Source: Flavobacteriales bacterium
GTDB lineage: Bacteria > Bacteroidota > Bacteroidia > Flavobacteriales > PHOS-HE28
Reading direction: 5' to 3'
NCBI GenBank assembly: GCA_008016945.1
Contig: SSGN01000216.1
Span: 1 to 11,387 of the forward strand
Length of the DNA: 11,387 nt
Both the position numbers and the translations under genes were made by a program. The notes beneath the pieces are model-generated. The model made no database searches. It had not been told where the DNA came from and saw nothing but the letters and a program-made list of their open reading frames with translations. This document shows, one piece after another, positions 1 through 5,848 of this stretch (the stretch's first letter is position 1; each line of letters opens with the position of its first letter).

Positions 1-209
1 CGCATGACTTCTCCGTCGTGATCGTTCCGTAGCCCATGCTACGCAACGACCCCGCCGTATCGTCCTGCGAAAAGAGCCCTTCGCATCTTTAGCCTACGCC
101 TTAATGCGAAATGGTATAAGGTGGTCCTGATAGGCCATGGGGCGAAGATCGGCGCAAAGAAGGAAGGGCTTACCGGATGGTTGCCATGCCGGGTGGTAGG
201 TCGGGGGCA

Positions 210-224
210 ATGGACCCGGATCCG
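210..224 (+). repeat. Left copy of a 15-bp direct repeat flanking the T9SS gene
   Basis: ATGGACCCGGATCCG here and ATGGACCCTGATCCG at 1926-1940 match at 14 of 15 positions in the same orientation, one beyond each end of the T9SS gene. The left copy lies inside a weak longer hairpin (GGTCGG at 199-204, CCGACC at 222-227). Confidence 0.35.
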
Positions 225-232
225 ACCGAACC

Positions 233-248
233 TGGTGCTAGTGCACCA
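233..248 (-). terminator. Stem-loop just after the T9SS gene, possible terminator
   Basis: A perfect 6-bp stem, TGGTGC with GCACCA, closes a 4-nt loop about 12 nt beyond the minus-strand stop codon at 261. Position and compactness fit a transcription terminator or an mRNA 3'-end hairpin. No U-run follows on the minus strand, so it is not a classical intrinsic terminator. Confidence 0.25.
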
Positions 249-260
249 ACGCGCGGGCGG

Positions 261-1787
261 TCAACGCTCGATGATCAAGTTCAGATGACCATCCGGCCAG
301 ACCATGGAATAGTAGCCTGGAGCGATGTCAAGGTTCGTCTGCAGCCGACCTTCGCCCTCCTGTAGTTCCCATTTCCGTACAACACGCCCCGACGCATCCA
401 CCAGCTGTAGCGGAAGACGGGCCGAGCTGTCCGTTCGCTGGATGGTGAGGGCACCGTTGTTCGGGTTCGGAAAGAGTGTGATGGACACCGACGAGGTGAA
501 GGTCACCGGTATGGGCGACGTGTAGCTCACAGTGCCGTCAAGATCGGTCTGCCGCAAGCGATAATAGCTGGTTCCTGGGTGGGGTGCTGGATCATCGAAG
601 TTGTATCGCAGAACCGTATTGGAATGACCTGCACCGGCCACGTTTCCGACCGGTTCGAATGAAATGGCGTCGTGGCTTCGCTCCACGGTGAAGAAATCGT
701 TGTTGTGTTCACTTGCCGTGGCCCAGGTACAACGCGTGAAGGAATTATCCACGGCGACCGCGTTGAAGGCGATAAGCTCCACCGGTAGAGGGGTGGCATT
801 GTACGCCATGGCCCAGATGTGTTCATCCGCAGGATTGATCACATCGCTGAAGGGTACTGCGGGTACCTGCACCTGGCGCAAGAAGGGATTGGTTTGGCCA
901 GGGATCGGTGGTTGCCAGGTGCCTGCTGTTTCCAACCACCGTTGCGCGCGCACTGGACCGACGCCCAGGCTGGCATCGTCAGCCGGAGCGTGGCTCAGGA
1001 GCAGCGTTCCGGTGAACGAGGCGTTGGGAAGGTCGGTGAGCCAGAACCGGTCCACGGTGTTCGCACTGTTGTCGGCCACCGTAACACCGGCCATGTGCAG
1101 AACGGTTTCGTTCGTTGTTGCTGGATACGGGGTGTTATCCGGTGCGGATGGATAGGTGGCCACCGTGAGCAATGTGTTGTCCGGGAACGCGGCTCCTGGT
1201 GTGAATGAGAACGGAAGGATCGCACCGGTCGCGTTGCTGAAGGGGACCACGTGTGCCCCTACGTCGTTACCCAAGGCCCAAACGAACCGGCTGAGCAGGT
1301 CGGGGCTTTCGCTGCGTACGCTGCCTCCATTGTCCACGACCGCGCTGCTGGCGGGGTTGTATACGGTGAAGGAGTGGCCGTTCAAGCGCAGTATGGCGCC
1401 GTTCAGGTTCAGCGTACCGTTGGCGGCAGCAGCCCGCCCCGCATGGGCATCCACCAGCAGTGTTTTGTCTCCGCCACTGATCTCCAGGTTGCGGAAGTCG
1501 GTGATGTCCGCTCCGCTGATGTCCTGTGCTCCACCATACAGCACCACGGAGCCCGTGCTCGTTGTGGTGGTGGCCGCTCCGCCGCTGCTGTTGTCCCATT
1601 CGCCTTCCACATGGACAATGCCGTTGTTGTTGAAGAGGGCACCGGTGTTCAGCAGGACATCGCCTTCGACCACGAGATGTGTACCATTGTTCACGACCAC
1701 GCTGATGGCGGAGCACCGGAAGGTGGTCTGGGCCGTGGTGTTGTGCGCCGCCACCACAAAGCAGAGCAAGAGCAGCGTACCGGGCAT
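261..1787 (-). CDS. Secreted protein with T9SS type A C-terminal sorting domain
   Basis: Predicted 508-residue exported protein. Residues 1-20 form a signal peptide (MPGTLLLLCFVVAAHNTTAQ, cleavage likely after TAQ). Residues 30-140 are Asn/Gly/Thr-rich with beta-solenoid-like character and short phrases such as LNTGALFNNNGIVHVEGEW, typical of Bacteroidota surface proteins. Residues 333-428 contain the family phrase LPVELIAFNA, then a domain with WATASEHNNDFFTVERS and YYRLRQTDLDG that commonly precedes the sorting signal. Residues 435-508 are a T9SS type A sorting domain: ITLFPNPNNGALTI, then LVDASGRVV and the terminal ..LNLIIER. By family knowledge the protein crosses the outer membrane through the PorSS/T9SS machinery and is released or anchored at the surface. 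The start at 1787 is preferred over an in-frame ATG at 1958 because it begins the signal peptide and has GGAGGTG seven nt upstream. The specific function is unknown. Confidence 0.93.
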   Translation of the reverse strand: MPGTLLLLCFVVAAHNTTAQTTFRCSAISVVVNNGTHLVVEGDVLLNTGALFNNNGIVHVEGEWDNSSGGAATTTTSTGSVVLYGGAQDISGADITDFRNLEISGGDKTLLVDAHAGRAAAANGTLNLNGAILRLNGHSFTVYNPASSAVVDNGGSVRSESPDLLSRFVWALGNDVGAHVVPFSNATGAILPFSFTPGAAFPDNTLLTVATYPSAPDNTPYPATTNETVLHMAGVTVADNSANTVDRFWLTDLPNASFTGTLLLSHAPADDASLGVGPVRAQRWLETAGTWQPPIPGQTNPFLRQVQVPAVPFSDVINPADEHIWAMAYNATPLPVELIAFNAVAVDNSFTRCTWATASEHNNDFFTVERSHDAISFEPVGNVAGAGHSNTVLRYNFDDPAPHPGTSYYRLRQTDLDGTVSYTSPIPVTFTSSVSITLFPNPNNGALTIQRTDSSARLPLQLVDASGRVVRKWELQEGEGRLQTNLDIAPGYYSMVWPDGHLNLIIER

Positions 1788-1794
1788 GGGAGAA

Positions 1795-1801
1795 CACCTC
1801 C
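1795..1801 (-). promoter_or_regulatory. Strong Shine-Dalgarno of the T9SS gene
   Basis: On the minus strand GGAGGTG lies 7 nt before the ATG at 1787. It is the clearest ribosome binding site in the window and decides the start codon of the secreted protein; the other genes here have weak or no such site. Confidence 0.75.
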
Positions 1802-1894
1802 GTTGCTTTGGGGGTAGCGCCAAGGGCCAGAATACGGCGGGTGTGGAGGTCTGGCGCATAGGTGCAAGATCGGGCTCTGGGCCGATGCGTACAA

Positions 1895-1910
1895 TACCAT
1901 ACAAGTGGTA
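1895..1910. promoter_or_regulatory. Candidate operator TACCA-N6-TGGTA upstream of the T9SS gene
   Basis: TACCATACAAGTGGTA is a palindrome with 5-bp arms and a 6-bp centre, about 107 bp upstream of the T9SS start codon. The same arms and spacing occur at 5731-5746 in front of the peptide/ThiF unit. Read as two inverted heptamers with a 2-bp gap (7-2-7), it has the arrangement known for NarL-type regulators. A further inverted pair, GCGTAC/GTACGC (1887-1892 and 1908-1913), surrounds it. Binding by the response regulator at 1974-2627 is inference. Confidence 0.4.
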
Positions 1911-1925
1911 CGCGACACAACGGCG

Positions 1926-1940
1926 ATGGACCCTGATCCG
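1926..1940 (+). repeat. Right copy of a 15-bp direct repeat flanking the T9SS gene
   Basis: This is the partner of 210-224, with one mismatch. It lies in the 186-nt intergenic region between the response regulator stop and the T9SS start. It may be a trace of insertion or a shared regulatory sequence; no transposase or inverted terminal repeats accompany it. Confidence 0.35.
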
Positions 1941-1973
1941 GAGGTGCAGGGGGGGCATGAGTTGGGCCGTGGC

Positions 1974-2627
1974 TCAGGCGCTGGGGTATACTTTTTTCAC
2001 GGCCTCGTGCCGACTGCTCACCTGGAGCTTCTCGTAGATGTTGCGGATGTGCACCCGCACGGTACCGATGCTGATGCCACCCTTGTCGGCGATCTCTTTG
2101 TACATCAGGCCGGCGGCGAGACCGTCCACGACCTCACGTTCCTTGATGGTGAGGTGATGGTCGCTGATGGAGACGCGGGCCTGTCCCTGGAAGCTGGAGA
2201 CCACCATGCGTGCGATGGCCGGACTCATGGGAGACCCCCCCTGCACCACATCGTGGATCGCGGGTACGAGCTCCTGAGCGCTGAGACTCTTCAGCAGGTA
2301 ACCGGTGGCTCCGGCGCAGAGGGCTTGGAAGATGTAGTTCGGATTCTCGAACACCGTGCTGATGATGAACTGCACCTGGGGGTACAAGGGCTTGGTACGT
2401 GCAACACATTCAATGCCGTTCACTCCAGGCATGTTGATGTCCATCACGACCACGTCGGCTTCCTCCCCGTTGAAATCCGCCAGGAATGATCCGCCATTGG
2501 GATATGCCTTGATGAAACGGATGGACCTATCGTCGGAGAGGATCCTGCGCAGGAGGTCGCGGATCTCCGCATCATCCTCCACCACCATTACGCGCACCTC
2601 CGGTTGCATGGGTCGGGGTTCGTTCAT
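1974..2627 (-). CDS. NarL/FixJ-family response regulator (REC-LuxR HTH)
   Basis: A 217-residue two-component response regulator of normal family length. The receiver domain spans about residues 10-128: acidic pocket E17-D18-D19, phospho-acceptor D63 in VVMDINMPG, S90/T91 as the switch Ser/Thr, and K113 in GYLLKS. A LuxR-type helix-turn-helix spans about 156-215 (LTIKEREVVDGLAAG, YKEIADK, the recognition region GTVRVHIRNIYEKL). By family, phosphorylation allows dimerisation and DNA binding. Its ATG overlaps the kinase stop by 4 nt (ATGA), so the two are translationally coupled and almost surely a cognate pair. The palindromes at 1895-1910 and 5731-5746 have the half-site geometry such proteins use, which would make this operon self-regulated; that is inference. 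Nothing in the sequence looks degenerate. Confidence 0.95.
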   Translation of the reverse strand: MNEPRPMQPEVRVMVVEDDAEIRDLLRRILSDDRSIRFIKAYPNGGSFLADFNGEEADVVVMDINMPGVNGIECVARTKPLYPQVQFIISTVFENPNYIFQALCAGATGYLLKSLSAQELVPAIHDVVQGGSPMSPAIARMVVSSFQGQARVSISDHHLTIKEREVVDGLAAGLMYKEIADKGGISIGTVRVHIRNIYEKLQVSSRHEAVKKVYPSA

Positions 2628-4441
2628 TTCAGCGGGCCGTGTGCATGTAGGGCGGTACCTTTTCCGGGCGCACTGGTCACGGAGAGAAAGCCATTGTGCT
2701 GTTTCATCCGTGCGGGCATGTTCGTAAGACCATTGCCACGGCCGTGAACCTGTTCCGGGTCGAAGCCGATGCCATCATCATCAACGCGAAGTTCGAAGGA
2801 GTCGGCCTGTAGTTCCAACTTCACACGCACTGATCTCGCGTGTGCGTATTTGAGGATGTTGTTGAAGCATTCATTCAGCACCAGATGCAGATCGCGTTTC
2901 AGGGCTGGTTCCACCTGGGCTTCGGGCCGGAACGCGATCAGGTCCAGTGCGTATTGGATGCCGTTGTCACCGAGCAATCGTTGTGAAAGGTCGCGCACAT
3001 GGTCGAGCATACCTTGGTGTGTATCCCGTTGAGGGTCCACCGCCCACACCACATCGCTGATCGCTCGGCTCGCGTTCTTCGCATGTTCACTGATACGGGA
3101 GAAGACCCTGCCGGACCCGGCCTCGTCATGGTTCCGTTGTGCGGCCATACCGCTGAGGAGCGCGATCTTGGTCAGCGTGGCACCGATGTCGTCATGGATG
3201 TCGCGTGCGATACGGGTGCGCACCAGTTCGGCCTCGCGTTGTTTTTCGCTATGGACCAGTTCGGTTTGTGCGCGACGGATCGCTTCGTTGGCCTTGCTCT
3301 TCGCACGGTAGGAGCGGAACAGGATCAGGGCGAGCAGAACGCCGAGAGCGCCGACGGCAATGGCTGCCCACTTCAATGTTCTTTCTTTCTCGGCTTCGGC
3401 TCGTGCCACGGCAACGATCTTTTCGTGCTCAACCCCCGCCCGGGCCTTTTCGGTGGCGCGCACTTTTCCCAGGTCCATGTCCGTAACGTGTGCATCCAGG
3501 GCCAGTAACTGATCGGTGAACGCATCCGTCATGCGCCCTTCTTGAGCGAACGCCAAGGAACGCAGTGACCGCAAGTGGTACGCCACGTTGAATTCGTCCA
3601 TCCCATGTGCAAGTGTGATGGCACTATCGAGCAGGTGTTCGGCCGCTTTTCCATCACCTCTCCGCAGTAGCGAACGTGCTTCGCCCACCACCCACCGTAC
3701 GTACTGGGTGGGGTCGCCGTGACGTGGAAGCAGGGTGCCTGCGAGGTGTTGTGCGGAATCGGCTTCTTGCCAACGCCTGGCTTTGAAGTATGCTTCGGCA
3801 AGGTTCACCAGGTTGTTCACCAGGTGATGGGTGTCTCCCTGTGCCTCATAGAGTTCTCCGGCTTCGGTGTGCCAATGGATCGCACTGTCGAGCTGGTTCA
3901 GATCGCTGTAGAGTACCGCCAGTTCGTGGTAGCAGTTCGCCAGGTCCGGACCAGGAGGCAGCTCTTTCAGCAGCCGGATCGCGCTCAGTACCATGTCCAT
4001 CGCTCCTGTTCGGTCCTCCACCTGGCGCAGTGCGAAGCCTTGGTAGGAAAGAGCGGCCCCCATATCCTTGACGATGTGTTGCTGTTCTGCGAAGTGGTAC
4101 ATCCGTTGAAAGGCAACGATGGACGAATCGAAGCGGGATGCCGTGTACCAACCCATGCCACGGATGCGCCAGAGCTGCACGCGCCAGAATCCAACGCGCT
4201 GGTCCGGGATCCGCACGTTCGCTAGGCGCTGCAGGCCGCGCTGCGCGTACATGACCACGCTGTCCGGAGCCCCGAGACCGAAGTGGGTTCTTGCCAGATG
4301 GTACGCCGTTCGTGCGAAGCTGGTGTCGTGTACGGCATCGCGCAATTCGCGGCGCAGGCTGTCCAACTCCTGGGCGGAGCAGGGTGGCGCAATAAGGAAC
4401 GCGCACCCAGCAAGGATGGTTTGGAACAGCTTACCTGCCAT
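2624..4441 (-). CDS. TPR-containing sensor histidine kinase (HisKA_3 type)
   Basis: Predicted 605-residue membrane kinase. Residues 1-24 form a signal peptide (ends CSAQ). Residues ~40-320 are helical TPR-like repeats, expected on the periplasmic side. A coiled coil covers ~325-355 and one transmembrane helix ~357-375 (WAAIAVGALGVLLALILF). A second coiled coil leads to a HisKA_3 dimerisation domain with phospho-acceptor H416 in ARDIHDDIGATLTK and the conserved DVVWAVDP at 463-470. The HATPase domain has the N box (NECFNNILKYA, E524 and N528), the DDDGIGF box (554-560) and the G box GRGNGL (567-572). This is the NarX/DesK-like class that pairs with NarL-type regulators, as encoded next door. 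The ATG at 4441 begins the signal peptide and lies one nt past the ThiF stop, so I prefer it to an in-frame ATG at 4516 that would overlap ThiF. The ligand is unknown; TPRs suggest a protein or peptide cue. Confidence 0.93.
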   Translation of the reverse strand: MAGKLFQTILAGCAFLIAPPCSAQELDSLRRELRDAVHDTSFARTAYHLARTHFGLGAPDSVVMYAQRGLQRLANVRIPDQRVGFWRVQLWRIRGMGWYTASRFDSSIVAFQRMYHFAEQQHIVKDMGAALSYQGFALRQVEDRTGAMDMVLSAIRLLKELPPGPDLANCYHELAVLYSDLNQLDSAIHWHTEAGELYEAQGDTHHLVNNLVNLAEAYFKARRWQEADSAQHLAGTLLPRHGDPTQYVRWVVGEARSLLRRGDGKAAEHLLDSAITLAHGMDEFNVAYHLRSLRSLAFAQEGRMTDAFTDQLLALDAHVTDMDLGKVRATEKARAGVEHEKIVAVARAEAEKERTLKWAAIAVGALGVLLALILFRSYRAKSKANEAIRRAQTELVHSEKQREAELVRTRIARDIHDDIGATLTKIALLSGMAAQRNHDEAGSGRVFSRISEHAKNASRAISDVVWAVDPQRDTHQGMLDHVRDLSQRLLGDNGIQYALDLIAFRPEAQVEPALKRDLHLVLNECFNNILKYAHARSVRVKLELQADSFELRVDDDGIGFDPEQVHGRGNGLTNMPARMKQHNGFLSVTSAPGKGTALHAHGPLK

Positions 4442-4442
4442 A

Positions 4443-5474
4443 TCAGCCGATCTTCGTTGAATAGTCGTTGAGGTCGAGAAGGAGGCGTTGTTCGCGCAAG
4501 TTGAGCGATCCGGCACCAGTGATGTGCTTGATCAGTTCAAGCGCGGCGATATTGGCCATGATGGCGTTGCTGGCTGCCATGGTTGGGGCGATGCTACGGG
4601 CGTTGAACGTGGCGATGCACTCCGGTTGAGCATCGATCAACGGCGCCCACGAACTGAAGAGGGCATCGTAGCTGCGTGTATCCGGTCCAAGCAAGGGGCC
4701 GATCAAACCCTGCGTACTCATGTACCCACACTTGATGAAGTGATAGTTGAACGCGATGCGTGCTTCACTGACCCAGTTCACGAGATGCACGGGCTTATCG
4801 GCGCTCAGTACGATGTGCCGTACGCTTGGGCATGCGGCCATCAGGTCATTCCATTCGGCTACGCTGTTGATGGATCTTTCCTGCGCCATCACGTTGCAAT
4901 TCGGCGCGATGCGCAGGATACCCGCGCGGGCCGCATGCACCTTGGGCGTGCCGATATCATCTGGGCAGAAAAGGATCTGCCGGTTCAGGTTGCTTGCTTC
5001 CACGATGTCGCCATCCACCAGCACAAGGGTTCCGATGCCCGCTGCCGCAAGAGATTGAGCGATCTGATGGCCGATGCCTCCCAAGCCGAGGATGAGCACC
5101 TGGGCGTTATTCAATCGTTGTTGCCTGGCCAGGGAATCATGGTGGTCACTGACGGGAGCCAGGGCATCGAAGAACAGCAGCTGTCGATCGTAACGATCGT
5201 TACCAACGATCTCCGGATCGAAGTACTCGACAAGATTCAGGTCCTCAAGTCGGCCGATCAGTGCATCGACCAGGGCCAAGGGCACATCAAGGCGTTGCGC
5301 GAGTTCGGTCCTGGCCCACTCTACTTGAGGTGTTCCACTCAGTACGCCGAGCAACAGCTGGAACGCATGGCCCGCTGGTAGCGATGCCCCGTCGTTCAGA
5401 TCGCGCACCACACGTATGCGCTCCCCTTCTTGAAGAAAGAGCAAGTGCCGTTTGAACCGGAGGTGGCGGGGCAT
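4443..5474 (-). CDS. MccB-like ThiF/E1-family adenylyltransferase
   Basis: A 343-residue protein with the two-part layout of microcin C MccB. Residues ~1-88 form a small wHTH/RRE-like clamp domain; residues ~90-340 an E1-like adenylation domain. Visible motifs are NDRYDRQ (R94, R97), ATP loop GLGGIG (130-135), DGDIVEASNLNRQ with D154/D156, N162 and R165, K178 in the GTPK segment, catalytic-type Asp D226 in LSADKP followed by HLVNWV, and NARSIAPT (291-298). From memory, SADKP..LVNW, the GYMSTQGLIGPL region and the FCPDDIG segment follow MccB more closely than MoeB, ThiF or TcdA. The family activates a C-terminal carboxylate or amide with ATP; MccB builds an AMP-peptide linkage on a terminal Asn. 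Oddity: the two CxxC zinc pairs are absent; its five Cys (170, 193, 215, 249, 286) are scattered. It follows the Asn-ending peptide ORF by 43 nt and precedes the kinase by 1 nt. Family certain; MccB-type chemistry likely but unproven. Confidence 0.88.
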   Translation of the reverse strand: MPRHLRFKRHLLFLQEGERIRVVRDLNDGASLPAGHAFQLLLGVLSGTPQVEWARTELAQRLDVPLALVDALIGRLEDLNLVEYFDPEIVGNDRYDRQLLFFDALAPVSDHHDSLARQQRLNNAQVLILGLGGIGHQIAQSLAAAGIGTLVLVDGDIVEASNLNRQILFCPDDIGTPKVHAARAGILRIAPNCNVMAQERSINSVAEWNDLMAACPSVRHIVLSADKPVHLVNWVSEARIAFNYHFIKCGYMSTQGLIGPLLGPDTRSYDALFSSWAPLIDAQPECIATFNARSIAPTMAASNAIMANIAALELIKHITGAGSLNLREQRLLLDLNDYSTKIG

Positions 5475-5517
5475 GGAGCGAGTTTACCGGAATTCGCGGA
5501 GGGCCTCACGCTCCCGC

Positions 5518-5679
5518 TCAATTGCGATCCCAGCCTCCGCGTTTAGGTGCACCGTGGGGTTTTTCCGGTGTTCGCTGAACGGTATCCGGTTTCTGTGGCC
5601 CATCGGCCCTGTTCGGTCGCACAGGTGCGGGGGCACTGTTGATGCCCATGAGAAAGGCCAGGAAGGCGATGGTATTCAT
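5518..5679 (-). CDS. Small Pro/Arg-rich peptide ending in Asn, candidate ThiF substrate
   Basis: A 53-residue ORF directly upstream of the MccB-like gene, same strand, 43 nt gap. Residues 1-16 (MNTIAFLAFLMGINSA) are hydrophobic and could be a signal or leader segment. Residues 17-53 are basic and proline-rich: eight Pro and eight Lys/Arg against four Asp/Glu. The C-terminus reads APKRGGWDRN and ends in Asn53, with Gly-Gly just before the last four residues. Microcin C precursors (MccA family) are short and characteristically end in the Asn that MccB modifies, which makes this the natural substrate candidate. An in-frame ATG 19 codons earlier (5736) is possible; I chose 5679 because the hydrophobic segment begins there. 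There is no clear Shine-Dalgarno and no family I recognise. It could also be a small exported peptide unrelated to ThiF, or a chance ORF. Confidence 0.5.
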   Translation of the reverse strand: MNTIAFLAFLMGINSAPAPVRPNRADGPQKPDTVQRTPEKPHGAPKRGGWDRN

Positions 5680-5730
5680 GGTGAAGGGATTTGTTCGGCA
5701 AAGGTGCGTGTGGCCTCCAGAACGGCGCCA

Positions 5731-5746
5731 TACCATGTGGATGGTA
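5731..5746. promoter_or_regulatory. Candidate operator TACCA-N6-TGGTA in the divergent promoter region
   Basis: TACCATGTGGATGGTA lies within a perfect 8-bp inverted repeat (CATACCAT/ATGGTATG, 5729-5748) between the minus-strand peptide/ThiF unit (start 52 nt away) and the plus-strand head-repeat gene (start about 103 nt away). Further half-sites GATGGTA lie at 5668-5674, across the peptide start codons, and at 5789-5795. The same palindrome with identical 6-bp spacing occurs at 1895-1910. The layout suggests an operator controlling one or both divergent units; the local NarL-type regulator is the obvious candidate binder. The 8-bp repeat with a GTGG loop could instead act as an RNA hairpin. 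Confidence 0.45.
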
Positions 5747-5848
5747 TGACGCTGTTCTGATGGGTGAACGCAATGTGCCTATGACGAAGATGGTATGGTG
5801 CATGCCCTGTGAGCCGATGAACATTTGGCCCACCGAACCGAACGGAAC

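Larger units (their letters stand above)
1..260. other. Left-edge region without a convincing gene
   Basis: I see no supported gene here. One plus-strand frame is open from the left edge and stops at 30-32, giving the tail HDFSVVIVP; it could be the last codons of a gene lying mostly outside the window, but nine codons prove nothing. On the minus strand an ATG at 35-37 opens a frame (MGYGTITTEKSC) that runs off the left edge without a recognisable ribosome binding site. The rest holds a short perfect hairpin (233-248) next to the stop of the T9SS gene, a 15-bp repeat (210-224) with a near copy at 1926-1940, and one ATGGTAT heptamer at 111-117. Confidence 0.5.

Noticed and set aside
1156..2037. 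Long plus-strand open frames (293 and 188 codons) opposite the T9SS gene
   Set aside because: They are antisense shadows caused by GC-rich codon use; they lack domains, start context and signal sequence, while the minus strand has a complete recognisable protein.
4488..5381. A 297-codon plus-strand frame opposite the ThiF-like gene
   Set aside because: The minus strand carries all E1 motifs in order; the antisense frame has no recognisable domain.
5820..5827. AACATTTG as a Bacteroidota -7 element (TAnnTTTG) for the plus-strand head-repeat gene
   Set aside because: Five of six consensus positions match, but I see no TTG-type -33 element at the right distance; a 5-of-6 match is expected often by chance.
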